Shown: positions 8,701 to 17,380, numbered from the stretch's first letter. The stretch is DNA of 64,000 nt from Streptomyces neyagawaensis (GCF_023516595.1 NZ_JAMGBG010000059.1:1-64000), one strand, 5' to 3'. Numbers and translations: made by a program. Notes: generated by a model from the sequence alone, not told the origin.

Positions 8701-9165
8701 GTGGACAGAGCCGGCGGATGGGGAGACGACGTCTACCAGCCGGATGGATCGGAGATCCAGGACGACGCCGGGCTGCTGGACGCCGAGGACACCCTGGTCG
8801 CCGACGGTGTGGACGACCCGCTCGACCGGGGCTGGTCGCCACCGGAGCGACCATGGGCGGTGGAGCACACCGGTGTGACCGCCGCGGAGCGGCTGCGCGG
8901 CGAAACCCTGGAGCAGCGGCTCGCGGAGGAGCTGCCGGACGTCACCTCGGTCGACGGGGACGGCATCGGCGATGCCCAGGACACCGACGGTGAGCCTCTG
9001 GACAACGAGGTGGGAGGACTTCGCTCGGGCCGTCTCGTCGCCCCCGACGAGGGTGCGCACGAGGACGAGGAGAGCGGGCTGATCGCCACCGACGTGGGCA
9101 TCGACGGCGCGGCTGCCTCCGCCGAGGAGGCCGCGATGCACATCGTGGACGAGGACTCGTTGTAG
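8701..9165 (+). CDS. DUF5709-like acidic hypothetical protein
   Basis: A 154-residue, strongly acidic soluble protein with no signal peptide or membrane helix. The opening block (QPDGSEIQDDAGLLDAEDTL, then DDPLDRGWSPPERPWAVEHTG) matches my recollection of the actinobacterial DUF5709 family; the later part (ETLEQRLAEELPDV, then alternating acidic and Ala-rich segments) is typical too. Function is unknown. The start is the GTG at 8701, chosen because GGAGG lies about seven bases upstream and the conserved block begins soon after. The frame is open further upstream, but that part has no conserved character. It appears monocistronic, converging with the next minus-strand gene 32 bases away. Confidence 0.75.
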   Translation: MDRAGGWGDDVYQPDGSEIQDDAGLLDAEDTLVADGVDDPLDRGWSPPERPWAVEHTGVTAAERLRGETLEQRLAEELPDVTSVDGDGIGDAQDTDGEPLDNEVGGLRSGRLVAPDEGAHEDEESGLIATDVGIDGAAASAEEAAMHIVDEDSL

Positions 9166-9197
9166 GGCTGCCCCCGCCCGGCCGCCCGCCCGCGCTG

Positions 9198-9992
9198 TCA
9201 GATGACGTTCAGGGCTGCGGCCGCTCCCACACCCCCGAGCACCATGAACACCGGCATGAGCACCCTCAGCTCCACCCAGCTGCCGGCCCGGAACCGCATC
9301 GCCTTGGGCGGGCCGATCGGGTACCAGCGCTTGCGGCCCACCGGTATCGGCCACAGGATCGGGCAGCCCGAGACGGTCAGCGAATCGCCGATGTCGTGCA
9401 CCAGCGCGCCCAGCAGGATCGGCAGACCGAGCCACAGGTACTCCTGGCCCGGCTCCGTGAACAGCCAGTCCGCCCCGTTGCCCGGCTTGTCCAGGACACC
9501 GGCGATGATCCAGGCGCTGGTCGCCGCCAGCAGCCACACCAGCACGTCGCTGCTCGATCCGCGGGCCGCCCGCCACAGCAGTCCTTCGATCGCCAGCACC
9601 ATGTGCACGAACAGGATCGCCAGCACCGCCCAACGGCCACCCAAGATCGCCATGGCGGAGGCTCCCGCGCCGAGCAGCACCGCCCACAGCCAGGTGTGGG
9701 TGAGCGTGCGGTGCCCGCCTGAGCGGCGTGGGTCGCCCTGCTTCTTCGTCGCCTTGTAGACGGCGTAAGAGAGCTTGTCGACGATCTCGCACACCCAGCG
9801 GGACAGCGGGCCGAAGGAGCGGGAGATCGTCGCCGCCTTGTGGTCCAGGTCCGGGGCGAGCGCGGCGCCCGCACAGATCAGCGCACCGGCCAGGAGGACC
9901 GGCCAGGGCATGGTGTGCCCGGTCGCGGCTGCTGCCGCCCCTACGCCGAGCCAGGCCGCGGCCCCGGACAGTGAGTGTGCTGGTCCCATCAT
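9198..9992 (-). CDS. YdjM-like membrane-bound metal-dependent hydrolase family protein
   Basis: A 264-residue polytopic membrane protein resembling the YdjM/DUF457 family, annotated as inner-membrane metal-dependent hydrolases. The N-terminal GPAHSLSGAAAW carries the typical first His. APDLDHKAATISR supplies an Asp-Leu-Asp-His metal-binding motif, and GGHRTLTHTWLW another His-rich block. ALVHDIGDSLTVSGCPILWP is the conserved end of the catalytic region. Hydrophobic segments alternate with these motifs. The substrate is unknown; E. coli ydjM is SOS-regulated, but I see no LexA box here. I set the start at ATG 9992; an ATG at 10010 has AAGGA too close to it, and the frame is open to 10169. The upstream region is shared with the divergent helicase gene. 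Confidence 0.8.
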   Translation of the reverse strand: MMGPAHSLSGAAAWLGVGAAAAATGHTMPWPVLLAGALICAGAALAPDLDHKAATISRSFGPLSRWVCEIVDKLSYAVYKATKKQGDPRRSGGHRTLTHTWLWAVLLGAGASAMAILGGRWAVLAILFVHMVLAIEGLLWRAARGSSSDVLVWLLAATSAWIIAGVLDKPGNGADWLFTEPGQEYLWLGLPILLGALVHDIGDSLTVSGCPILWPIPVGRKRWYPIGPPKAMRFRAGSWVELRVLMPVFMVLGGVGAAAALNVI

Positions 9993-10158
9993 GGCCGTGC
10001 CCCGCCCCATTCCTTCTGTGCCGCTGTCCAGTTGCCCCGGGCCGCTGTCCAGTTGTCCACGTGCGTCGACGCTCCGTCGGCGCCACAGCGTAGCGTTCGC
10101 GATCTTCGGCCGGGTATCCGATTCCCGCCTTGAGGGCGCGGGCAGGCAAGATGGGGGC

Positions 10159-12672
10159 GTGACCCTCATCGATCAGCTGCCGCGGACCGCCGACCCCGAC
10201 GCCCTCTACGAAGCCTTCGAGTCGTGGGCCGTGGAACGCGGTCTCACCCTCTACCCCCATCAGGAGGAGGCGCTCATCGAGGTGGTCTCCGGCGCGAACG
10301 TGATCGTGTCGACGCCCACCGGCTCCGGCAAGAGCATGATCGCGGCAGGCGCGCACTTCGCCGCCCTCGCCCGTGACGAGGTCACCTTCTACACCGCCCC
10401 GATCAAGGCGCTGGTCTCGGAGAAGTTCTTCGAGCTGTGCAAGATCTTCGGTACCGAGAACGTCGGCATGCTCACCGGCGACGCGTCCGTGAACGCCGAC
10501 GCCCCGGTCATCTGCTGCACCGCCGAGGTCCTGGCGTCCATCGCGCTGCGCGACGGCAAGGACGCCGACGTCGGCCAGGTCGTCATGGACGAGTTCCACT
10601 TCTACGCCGAGGCCGACCGCGGCTGGGCCTGGCAGATCCCCATCCTGGAGCTGCCGCAGGCCCAGTTCATCCTGATGTCGGCGACCCTCGGCGACGTCTC
10701 GATGTTCGAGAAGGACCTCACCCGGCGCACCGGCCGCCCCACCTCCGTGGTCCGCTCGGCCACCCGCCCCGTGCCGCTGTCGTACGAATACGTCCTGACG
10801 CCGCTGACGGAAACGCTCACGGAGCTGCTCGCCACCAAGCAGGCGCCCGTCTACATCGTGCACTTCACGCAGGCGCAGGCCGTGGAGCGGGCGCAGGCGC
10901 TGATGAGCATCAACATGTGCACGCGGGAGGAGAAGGACCGGATCGCCGAGCTGATCGGCAACTTCCGGTTCACCACCAAGTTCGGCCGCAATCTCTCCCG
11001 TTACGTCCGGCACGGTATCGGTGTCCACCATGCCGGGATGCTGCCCAAGTACCGGCGTCTGGTGGAGAAGCTGGCCCAGGCCGGTCTCCTGAAGGTCATC
11101 TGCGGCACTGACACGCTCGGCGTCGGCGTCAACGTCCCCATCCGCACGGTGCTGTTCACCGCGCTGACCAAGTACGACGGCAGCCGGGTGCGAACGCTGC
11201 GCGCCCGTGAGTTCCACCAGATCGCGGGGCGCGCCGGGCGGGCGGGCTTCGACACCGCCGGGTTCGTGGTGGCTCAGGCGCCCGAGCACGTCATCGAGAA
11301 CGAGAAGGCGCTCGCGAAGGCGGGCGACGATCCCAAGAAGCGCCGCAAGGTGGTCCGCAAGAAGGCACCCGAGGGGTTCGTCGGCTGGACGGAGAACACC
11401 TTCGAGAAGCTCATCGCCTCCGACCCGGAGCCGCTCACGTCCCGTTTCCGGGTGACGCACACGATGCTGCTGTCGGTGATCGCCCGGCCCGGCAACGCGT
11501 TCGAGGCGATGCGACGGCTGCTGGAGGACAACCACGAGCCGCGCAAGCAGCAGCTGCGCCACATCCGGCGGGCGATCGCCATCTACCGTTCGCTGCTCGA
11601 CGGCGGCATCGTCGAGAAGCTGGACGAGCCGGACGCCGAGGGCCGCATCGTCCGTCTGACGGTCGATCTGCAGCAGGACTTCGCGCTCAACCAGCCGCTT
11701 TCCACGTTCGCGCTGGCCGCGTTCGAACTGCTCGACCCGGAGTCGCCGTCGTACGCCCTGGACATGGTCTCCGTGGTGGAGTCGACGCTCGACGACCCGC
11801 GGCAGATCCTCGTGGCCCAGCAGAACAAGGCGCGCGGTGAGGCCGTGGCGGCGATGAAGGCGGACGGCGTCGAGTACGAGGAGCGCATGGAACGGCTCCA
11901 GGACGTCACCTACCCCAAGCCGCTGGAGGAGTTGCTCTTCCACGCGTACAACACGTACCGCAAGAGCCACCCGTGGGTCGGCGACCACCCGCTGTCCCCG
12001 AAGTCGGTGATCCGGGACATGTACGAACGGGCGCTCTCCTTCACCGAGTTGGTGTCCTACTACGAGCTGGCCCGCACCGAGGGCATCGTGCTGCGCTACC
12101 TCGCCGGCGCCTACAAGACCCTCGATCACACCGTCCCCGACGATCTGAAGTCGGACGACCTGGAGGACCTGATCGCCTGGCTCGGCGAGATGGTCCGCCA
12201 GGTCGACTCCAGCCTCCTCGACGAGTGGGAGCAGCTCGCCAACCCCGCGGAGATGACCGCCGAGGAGGCCCAGGAGAAGGCCGACCAGGTCAAGCCGGTC
12301 ACCTCCAACGCGCGTGCCTTCCGCGTCCTCGTCCGCAACGCCATGTTCCGGCGTGTCGAGCTGGCCGCCCTCGACCAGGTCGACGAGCTGGGCGAGTTGG
12401 ACGCCGAGTCCGGCTGGGACGCCGATCGGTGGGGTGAGGCGATGGACAAGTACTGGGACGAGTACGACGAGCTCGGCACCGGTCCCGATGCCCGCGGTCC
12501 TCGCCTGCTGATGATCGAGGAGGAGCCGCAGAACGGGCTGTGGCGCGTCCGTCAGACCTTCGCCGACCCGAACGGCGATCATGACTGGGGCATCAGCGCG
12601 GAGATCGACCTTGCGGCCTCCGACGCCGAGGGTCGCGCCGTCGTCCGGGTCACCGACGTCGGTCAACTGTGA
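10159..12672 (+). CDS. DEFH-box superfamily 2 RNA helicase (Ski2/Mtr4/HelY type)
   Basis: An 837-residue superfamily 2 helicase of the Ski2/Mtr4-like group widespread in actinobacteria. Motifs in order: a Q-motif-like YPHQEEAL; Walker A STPTGSGKS (about residue 52); motif Ia TAPIKALVSEKFF; Walker B DEFH (144-147), an unusual variant of DExH; motif III LMSATLGD; motif IV region VYIVHFTQ; GVHHAGMLPKYR; motif V CGTDTLGVGVN; and motif VI HQIAGRAGRAGF. The C-terminal half carries an acidic helical domain as in DSHCT-type proteins. It probably remodels structured RNA in decay or ribosome maturation. The start is the GTG at 10159; the frame is open upstream to 9775, but that DNA overlaps the promoter and 5' part of the divergent gene. 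tesB follows 19 bases downstream and may be co-transcribed. Confidence 0.9.
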   Translation: MTLIDQLPRTADPDALYEAFESWAVERGLTLYPHQEEALIEVVSGANVIVSTPTGSGKSMIAAGAHFAALARDEVTFYTAPIKALVSEKFFELCKIFGTENVGMLTGDASVNADAPVICCTAEVLASIALRDGKDADVGQVVMDEFHFYAEADRGWAWQIPILELPQAQFILMSATLGDVSMFEKDLTRRTGRPTSVVRSATRPVPLSYEYVLTPLTETLTELLATKQAPVYIVHFTQAQAVERAQALMSINMCTREEKDRIAELIGNFRFTTKFGRNLSRYVRHGIGVHHAGMLPKYRRLVEKLAQAGLLKVICGTDTLGVGVNVPIRTVLFTALTKYDGSRVRTLRAREFHQIAGRAGRAGFDTAGFVVAQAPEHVIENEKALAKAGDDPKKRRKVVRKKAPEGFVGWTENTFEKLIASDPEPLTSRFRVTHTMLLSVIARPGNAFEAMRRLLEDNHEPRKQQLRHIRRAIAIYRSLLDGGIVEKLDEPDAEGRIVRLTVDLQQDFALNQPLSTFALAAFELLDPESPSYALDMVSVVESTLDDPRQILVAQQNKARGEAVAAMKADGVEYEERMERLQDVTYPKPLEELLFHAYNTYRKSHPWVGDHPLSPKSVIRDMYERALSFTELVSYYELARTEGIVLRYLAGAYKTLDHTVPDDLKSDDLEDLIAWLGEMVRQVDSSLLDEWEQLANPAEMTAEEAQEKADQVKPVTSNARAFRVLVRNAMFRRVELAALDQVDELGELDAESGWDADRWGEAMDKYWDEYDELGTGPDARGPRLLMIEEEPQNGLWRVRQTFADPNGDHDWGISAEIDLAASDAEGRAVVRVTDVGQL

Positions 12673-12691
12673 GCACTGGAGAGTCCGGCAG

Positions 12692-13567
12692 ATGACGACC
12701 AACCCCGCCGAGCGGCTCGTCGACCTCCTCGACCTGGAGCAGATCGAGGTCAACATCTTCCGCGGGCGCAGCCCGCAGGAGTCCTTGCAGCGGGTCTTCG
12801 GTGGCCAGGTGGCCGGCCAGGCGCTGGTCGCCGCCGGACGCACCACCGAGGGCGACCGGCCCGTGCATTCGCTGCACGCGTACTTCCTCCGCCCGGGGCG
12901 TCCGGGGGTGCCGATCGTGTACCAGGTCGAGCGGGTCCGCGACGGGCGGTCGTTCACCACGCGTCGGGTCACCGCCGTGCAGCAGGGCCGCACGATCTTC
13001 AATCTGACCGCCTCCTTTCACAAGCCTGAAGAGGGGAGCTTCGAGCACCAGCTGCCGCCGGCCCGCGAGGTGCCGGACCCGGAGTCGCTGCCGACGCTGA
13101 CGCAGGAGATCACCGATCATCTGGGCGTGCTGCCCGAGCAGTTGCAGCGCATGGCGCGGCGTCAGCCTTTCGACATCCGTTATGTGGACCGGCTGCGCTG
13201 GACCCCCGAGGAGGTCGAGCACGCGGAGCCGCGCAGCGCGGTGTGGATGCGGGCCGTGGGCCCCTTGGGGGACGATCCGCTCGTCCACACCTGCGCGCTG
13301 ACGTACGCCAGCGACATGACCCTGTTGGATGCCGTCCGCCTTCCCGTCGAGCCGTTGTGGGGACCGCGTGGCTTCGACATGGCGTCGCTGGACCACGCCA
13401 TGTGGTTCCACCGGCCGTTCCGTGCGGACGAGTGGTTCTTGTACGACCAGGAGTCGCCGATCGCGGTGGGCGGACGTGGTCTGGCCCGTGGTCGCATCTA
13501 CGACCTGGAGGGGCGTCTGCTCGTGTCGGTCGTCCAGGAGGGACTGTTCCGCAAGCTCGGTTCCTGA
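12692..13567 (+). CDS. tesB: Acyl-CoA thioesterase II
   Basis: A 291-residue double-hotdog thioesterase, the normal length for TesB. It hydrolyses acyl-CoA to free fatty acid and CoA in the cytoplasm. The N-terminal hotdog begins LLDLEQIEVNIFRG and includes FGGQVAGQALVAA and the HSLHAYFLRPG block. The C-terminal hotdog carries LDHAMWFHRPFRADEWFLY and GGRGLARGRIYD, the family's C-terminal signature. The start is ATG 12692 with GGAGAG about eight bases upstream. The 19-base gap from the helicase stop suggests co-transcription, an arrangement I have no functional explanation for. It converges on the next gene, with only 52 bases between the stops. Confidence 0.95.
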   Translation: MTTNPAERLVDLLDLEQIEVNIFRGRSPQESLQRVFGGQVAGQALVAAGRTTEGDRPVHSLHAYFLRPGRPGVPIVYQVERVRDGRSFTTRRVTAVQQGRTIFNLTASFHKPEEGSFEHQLPPAREVPDPESLPTLTQEITDHLGVLPEQLQRMARRQPFDIRYVDRLRWTPEEVEHAEPRSAVWMRAVGPLGDDPLVHTCALTYASDMTLLDAVRLPVEPLWGPRGFDMASLDHAMWFHRPFRADEWFLYDQESPIAVGGRGLARGRIYDLEGRLLVSVVQEGLFRKLGS

Positions 13568-13619
13568 AGCGTCCGTCGGTCGGCGCCCGCGGTCGGTCGC
13601 ATCGCGTCCGGTCGACGGA

Positions 13620-14573
13620 TCAGGGGTGTCTGCGCGTCAGCCAGCCGAGCAGGCCGTGGCGCTTCTCGGATGCCGGACCCGGCGTCTCGGGGCGGTTCGT
13701 GGGACGCCTGACGTTCCTCGCCGGGCGCGGGGCCGGTTCCTTCCTGCGGGGCCTCGGCGCGAGGCGGTGAGCGCGGGCCTCGACGAGAGCCTGCCGGAGG
13801 TCCGCCCGGAGCCACTCGATCTCGTCGGGGTCGTCCGCCGTCATGATCGTGGCGGTGATCCGGGCGGCGGGTGAGTCGGCCGGCCCCTGGTCGGTCCGTG
13901 CGGGCCGGTGGCGGTTGAGATGGGCGCGCTCGTAGGGATCCCGGACGATCTCCGCGAGATGAACGGGATCGAGGAGGCAGGCCGGCGCGGCGGCGCGGGC
14001 CCAGGGGTCTTCGGCCTGCCGGAGCAGGAACCCCAGATGTCGTCCTCGCCAGTTCCTGGGCCGCAGGTCGAGGCCGTCGTCCAGTTGGGTCCTCAGCTCC
14101 TGGGGGAGGCGCCCCGTCAGCCAGGGGGCGTTGTTCTCGTCGGCGGCGAACCGCCGTACTTCTTCCGCCAGATAGAGCCAGACGACGGCACGGTAGCGGT
14201 TCAGATAGAACTTCACCGGTGTGACGAGTCCCAGCCGTGCGAGGCGCACGAAACGCGTCGGCGCCACCTCCAGGATCGCTGCGGCGTCCTTGGAGCCGAC
14301 GGCTTCGACCCGTGCGCGCAGCGTCTGGGGGAAGCCCTCCTCGGCGCGGAGCCGGTCGATCTCGCTGCGGGCGACTCGGCGTCCTCCGCCTCCCTCGTCG
14401 GGGACGGTTCGTACGCATCCGAGGTGCACGGCGAGGTCGAGTTCGCTTCGTTTCAGGCTCAGTTCACGTGCGGCGCGGCCCTGGGTGAGGGGCCGGTCTG
14501 CCGCCCCGGCCGCTGCTTCGGCCGCGGTCGCCGCGGTGGGTGTGGCAGGTCGCGTGATGGTGTTGCCGGACAT
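13620..14573 (-). CDS. Hypothetical protein with helix-turn-helix-like segments (DUF6397-like)
   Basis: A 317-residue soluble protein resembling a Streptomyces-restricted family that I recall as DUF6397. An Ala/Thr-rich disordered leader is followed by three helical, HTH-like segments. The first is around residues 30-80 (GRAARELSLKRSELDLAVHLG, RRVARSEIDRL), the second around 95-125 (GSKDAAAILEVAPTRFVRLA). WRGRHLGFLLRQAEDPW and LDPVHLAEIVRDPYERAHL are further conserved-looking blocks. The tail is basic and Pro-rich. The helical N-terminus suggests nucleic-acid binding, but no catalytic motif is visible. It is monocistronic; the upstream region runs towards the roadblock gene's end and contains one perfect DnaA-box-like sequence (14664-14672), probably by chance. 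Confidence 0.75.
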   Translation of the reverse strand: MSGNTITRPATPTAATAAEAAAGAADRPLTQGRAARELSLKRSELDLAVHLGCVRTVPDEGGGGRRVARSEIDRLRAEEGFPQTLRARVEAVGSKDAAAILEVAPTRFVRLARLGLVTPVKFYLNRYRAVVWLYLAEEVRRFAADENNAPWLTGRLPQELRTQLDDGLDLRPRNWRGRHLGFLLRQAEDPWARAAAPACLLDPVHLAEIVRDPYERAHLNRHRPARTDQGPADSPAARITATIMTADDPDEIEWLRADLRQALVEARAHRLAPRPRRKEPAPRPARNVRRPTNRPETPGPASEKRHGLLGWLTRRHP

Positions 14574-14699
14574 GGTGGTTCTCCCCCGTGTGGTGTCGCC
14601 GCGACGCCGGTGCGCGTCGCCTCGGGAAAACCGTAGCCCGTTCTCGGAAAGTCGTGGCGGGCCTGTGGATAACTTGCATCCGACGGCCGAACCCGCAGG

Positions 14700-15113
14700 T
14701 CAGAGGTCCCTTCCGGCGGAGGGTTCGGGCTGTCGGGCGTCCACGCCGAGGTGTTCGCCGACCCGGTTCACCATCAGGGTCATCTCATAGGCGATCTGGC
14801 CGATGTCCGCTTCCGCGGCACTGAGCACGCACAGGCAACTACCCGCGCCGGCCGCGGTGACGAAGAGCATGGCGTCGTCGAACTCGATCATCGTCTGCCG
14901 TACGTCACCGGCGCCGAAGTGGCGTCCCGAGCCCTTGGCGAGGCTGTGCAGCCCCGATGAGACCGCGGCGAGGTGCTCGGCGTCCTCACGCCTCAGCCCG
15001 GTACTGGCCGCGGTGACCAATCCGTCGCTGGACAGCACCAGTGCGTGCCGTACGGGTTCCAGGCGCTCGGTCAAGTCGTCCAGCAACCAACCGAGTCCCG
15101 CGTTCTGCGGCAT
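14700..15113 (-). CDS. Roadblock/LC7 domain protein (stand-alone CvnB-like)
   Basis: A 137-residue roadblock/LC7-fold protein closely resembling the CvnB protein encoded 2 kb away. Shared blocks are LGWLLDDLTERLEPVRHALVLS, REDAEHLAAVSSGLHSLAKG, and a strand-rich centre ending VTAAGAGSCLCVLS. Such proteins are thought to regulate small Ras-like GTPases by forming dimers that hold the GTPase. It has no attached cvnA/C/D genes, so it is probably an orphan copy that could act on the CvnD encoded nearby. The start is ATG 15113 with AGGAC upstream; the longer open frame to 15500 is antisense to the PPOX gene. It is divergently arranged with that gene, sharing a 96-base promoter region. Confidence 0.9.
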   Translation of the reverse strand: MPQNAGLGWLLDDLTERLEPVRHALVLSSDGLVTAASTGLRREDAEHLAAVSSGLHSLAKGSGRHFGAGDVRQTMIEFDDAMLFVTAAGAGSCLCVLSAAEADIGQIAYEMTLMVNRVGEHLGVDARQPEPSAGRDL

Positions 15114-15209
15114 TTGTCCTACTCCCCGTTTTCGTCGTTCCCCCTGGCGAGGAGGACCCGACGGTTCAGCCTTCCCCACTGCTGCCGCAGGAGCAAGCAG
15201 GATGGGGAC

Positions 15210-15638
15210 ATGGCAAAGAAGATGACCGACAAGGAATGGCGGGCCTTCGTCTCGCACGGAACTCGCACCGGAAAACTGGCGACCTCCCGTGCCGACGGAC
15301 GCCCTCACGTCACGCCCATCTGGTTCTTGCTGCACGGTGACGAGTTGCTCTTCAACACCGGTAAGGAAAGTGTCAAGGGACGGAATCTGGCCAGGGACGG
15401 CCGCGTGGCGCTCTGTGTGGACTCCGATGTGCCGCCGTACGACTTCGTGGTGCTGGAAGGCCGGGCGGAACTCTCCGAGGACCTCGACGAGGTCCGGCAC
15501 TGGGCCGCGCGCATAGGCGCCCGCTACATGGGCGAGGACCGGGCCGAGGAGTTCGGCGCTCGCAACGGCGTGCCGGGCGAGCTCCTCGTGCGGGTGCGCG
15601 TGGACAAGGTCCTCGCGTACTCCGCGGTCTCCGACTGA
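15210..15638 (+). CDS. PPOX-class (split beta-barrel) flavin/F420-dependent protein
   Basis: A 142-residue split beta-barrel protein of the pyridoxamine 5'-phosphate oxidase-like superfamily, in the group usually annotated as PPOX-class F420-dependent oxidoreductases. Features are FVSHGTRTGKLATSRADGRPHVTPIWFL near the N-terminus (substrate and cofactor groove), FNTGKESVKGRNLARDGRVAL (phosphate-binding Lys and Arg), and PYDFVVLEGRAEL. Actinobacterial members bind F420 or heme/biliverdin and reduce quinones, biliverdin or xenobiotics. The actual substrate is unknown. The start is ATG 15210, preceded by GGGGAC and lying just after the divergent promoter shared with the roadblock gene. The frame is open upstream to 14973, but that DNA is the roadblock coding region. 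Confidence 0.85.
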   Translation: MAKKMTDKEWRAFVSHGTRTGKLATSRADGRPHVTPIWFLLHGDELLFNTGKESVKGRNLARDGRVALCVDSDVPPYDFVVLEGRAELSEDLDEVRHWAARIGARYMGEDRAEEFGARNGVPGELLVRVRVDKVLAYSAVSD

Positions 15639-15685
15639 GCGCCGACCCGGTCTTCACCTGTCCGCACCGGGCCGATCGGGGTGCG

Positions 15686-16291
15686 TCAGCTCACCGAGTC
15701 GAGCAGCCGGGCGGTGTGCATCCGCCCGGCGTACTCGACGAGGCGTATCAGCACCTCCTTGCCGGAGGCGCGGTCCCGCGCGTCGCAGAGAACCACGGGA
15801 GTGCCTTGGTCGAGGTCGAGGGCGCGCGACACGTCGTCGGGGCCATAGGCGCCTGATCCGGAGAAGCAGTTGACGGCGACCACGAACGGGATGTGGCGGT
15901 GCTCGAAGAAGTCCACCGCAGGGAAGCAGTCCTGGAGTCGTCTCGTGTCCGCGAGGACGACCGCCCCCAACGCGCCCTGGGCCAACTCGTCCCACAGGAA
16001 CCAGAACCTGTCCTGTCCCGGGGTGCCGAACAGATAGAGCGACAGGCCGGAACGGATGGTGATGCGGCCGAAGTCCATGGCCACCGTGGTGGTCACCTTC
16101 TGATCCACTCCGCCGGTGTCGTCGACCGACTGGCCGGCCTCGCTCAGGAGTTCCTCGGTGCGCAACGGCTTGATCTCGCTGACCGCCCCCACCAGGGTGG
16201 TCTTGCCCACCCCGAAACCACCGGCGACGAGGATCTTCAATGCCAGGGCGCCCGTGTCGCCGTCTGTCGTGTCGGAGTGCTCGGAGGCCAT
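15686..16291 (-). CDS. cvnD: Conservon small GTPase-like protein CvnD
   Basis: A 201-residue Ras-like ATP/GTP-binding protein, the last member of the conservon. The P-loop is GGFGVGKTTL (about residues 24-33). A conserved TTVAMDFGRI block corresponds to the switch I region, and the switch II DxxG equivalent is FGTPGQDRFWFLW. VVLADTRRL and VVAVNCF complete the guanine-nucleotide fold, with an N-C-F in place of the usual NKxD. In Streptomyces conservons (work on Cvn9 and others) CvnA-D form a membrane-associated, G-protein-like complex affecting development and secondary metabolism. Unusually, 215 bases (16292-16506) separate it from cvnC, where cvnC and cvnD normally abut or overlap. The gap has no gene and may hold a separate promoter. 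GAGAGAAG precedes the ATG. Confidence 0.93.
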   Translation of the reverse strand: MASEHSDTTDGDTGALALKILVAGGFGVGKTTLVGAVSEIKPLRTEELLSEAGQSVDDTGGVDQKVTTTVAMDFGRITIRSGLSLYLFGTPGQDRFWFLWDELAQGALGAVVLADTRRLQDCFPAVDFFEHRHIPFVVAVNCFSGSGAYGPDDVSRALDLDQGTPVVLCDARDRASGKEVLIRLVEYAGRMHTARLLDSVS

Positions 16292-16506
16292 CGATCACTT
16301 CTCTCGGGAGTGCGGGGCAAGGTCGACATCGGTACTGCTGTGCGGAGCCAGCATCATGACAACTGCCGCTCCATAGTGGGGTGTTGGACCGGTTCTTCCT
16401 GGCATCGACCGACTCGTGCGCGTTCGATGCCCGGTTGGATGCACAAGTTCGTACGAGATCGACCCGCACCGCTGCCCACCCCTACCGTTCGTACTGTTGT
16501 TCACAA

Positions 16507-16923
16507 CTACAGCGCCCTCAGTCCGGCGATCACCTCACGCAGGATGCGCTCGTCCGGCAGTTGCGCGGGCGGTACCGGCCGGCTGACCGTGACGTGGCGC
16601 AGTTCGAGGAGGTCACCGAGGAGTACGCGCACCACGCCGACCGGCAGGTCGGCTCCGGCGGCGAGTTCGGCGACCGACTGGGTCTCGGTCCGGCACAGTT
16701 CGATCAGCACGCGGTGTTCGGGACCGAGTGAGGTGTCCCCGTCGACGTCGGGTGCGCCGATGTGGAGGGACACCAGGGCGATCAGGTCGAAGCGGACCCC
16801 ATTGGGGCCGGGTGCGGTGCGTCCGCCGGTCATCGCGTAGGGGCGGACGAGGGGTCCGGCCTCGTGGTCGTACCACTGGCTGCCCGGCGGCTCGTGGGGA
16901 GCGCTCGTGCTGTCCTCGGTCAT
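16507..16923 (-). CDS. cvnC: Conservon DUF742 protein CvnC
   Basis: A 138-residue DUF742 protein, the third conservon component. The diagnostic start of the domain is WYDHEAGPLVRPYAMTGGR (about residues 18-36). DLIALVSLH and LGPEHRVLIELCRTETQSVAELAAGADLPVGVVRVLLGDL follow; the latter forms a winged-helix-like segment. The end is DERILREVIAGLRAL, the usual C-terminus. It is thought to bind CvnD or another conservon partner; biochemical knowledge is thin. The start is ATG 16923 (MTEDSTS), which leaves a 19-base spacer after cvnB; the open frame continues to 16998 inside cvnB. It is co-transcribed with cvnA and cvnB. Confidence 0.92.
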   Translation of the reverse strand: MTEDSTSAPHEPPGSQWYDHEAGPLVRPYAMTGGRTAPGPNGVRFDLIALVSLHIGAPDVDGDTSLGPEHRVLIELCRTETQSVAELAAGADLPVGVVRVLLGDLLELRHVTVSRPVPPAQLPDERILREVIAGLRAL

Positions 16924-16942
16924 GAGCACGGCTCGTTCCCGA

Positions 16943-17380
16943 TCATCCGGCGACGGGTGGGCGCGAGCCGGCGCGAGGAGCGGTGTAGAGGTGCTCACCC
17001 ACGCGTTTCACGAGCCGCGCCATCTCGTACGCCACGAGGCCGATGTCCGCGGTGACGGCCGTGAGGACGGCCAGGCAGGAGCCGTCTCCGGCGGCCGCCA
17101 CGAAGAGGAATCCGTCGTCCATCTCCACCATGGTCTGGCGTACTCCCCCGGTGCCGAAGTGGCGGCCCGCCCCCTTGGCGAGGCTGTGGAAGCCGGAGGC
17201 GACGGCCGCGAGATGCTCGGCGTCCTCGCGTGCGAGGTCGGTCGACGCACCGACGGCGAGTCCGTCGTTGGACAGCACCACCGCGTGTCGTACCTCATGC
17301 ACACGCAGCACCAGGTCGTCCAGCAGCCAGTCGAGTTCTCCGGACCGTCCGGTGGCCCTGGTGGTCGGGTCCTGGATCAT
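16943..17380 (-). CDS. cvnB: Conservon roadblock/LC7 protein CvnB
   Basis: A 145-residue roadblock/LC7 protein. Recognisable blocks are GELDWLLDDLVLRVHEVRHAV, REDAEHLAAVASGFHSLAKG, RQTMVEMDDGFLFVAAAGDG and YEMARLVKRVGEHL. Roadblock proteins dimerise and associate with small GTPases, so the partner should be CvnD. The start is ATG 17380 with AAGGAGA eight bases upstream; this ATG overlaps the stop of cvnA (ATGA), which fixes the start and implies translational coupling. Its sequence is close to the orphan roadblock gene at 14700-15113, probably a duplication. Confidence 0.94.
   Translation of the reverse strand: MIQDPTTRATGRSGELDWLLDDLVLRVHEVRHAVVLSNDGLAVGASTDLAREDAEHLAAVASGFHSLAKGAGRHFGTGGVRQTMVEMDDGFLFVAAAGDGSCLAVLTAVTADIGLVAYEMARLVKRVGEHLYTAPRAGSRPPVAG

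Noticed and set aside
5218..13002. A 2594-codon open frame on the minus strand
   Set aside because: It runs antisense through the ABC exporter, DUF5709, helicase and tesB genes, has no conserved domains and is low-complexity His/Arg/Gly/Leu-rich. It is a by-product of high-GC codon bias.
16295..16504. A 69-codon open frame in the cvnC-cvnD gap
   Set aside because: No ribosome-binding site and no coding-type third-position bias. More likely a spacer or promoter region.
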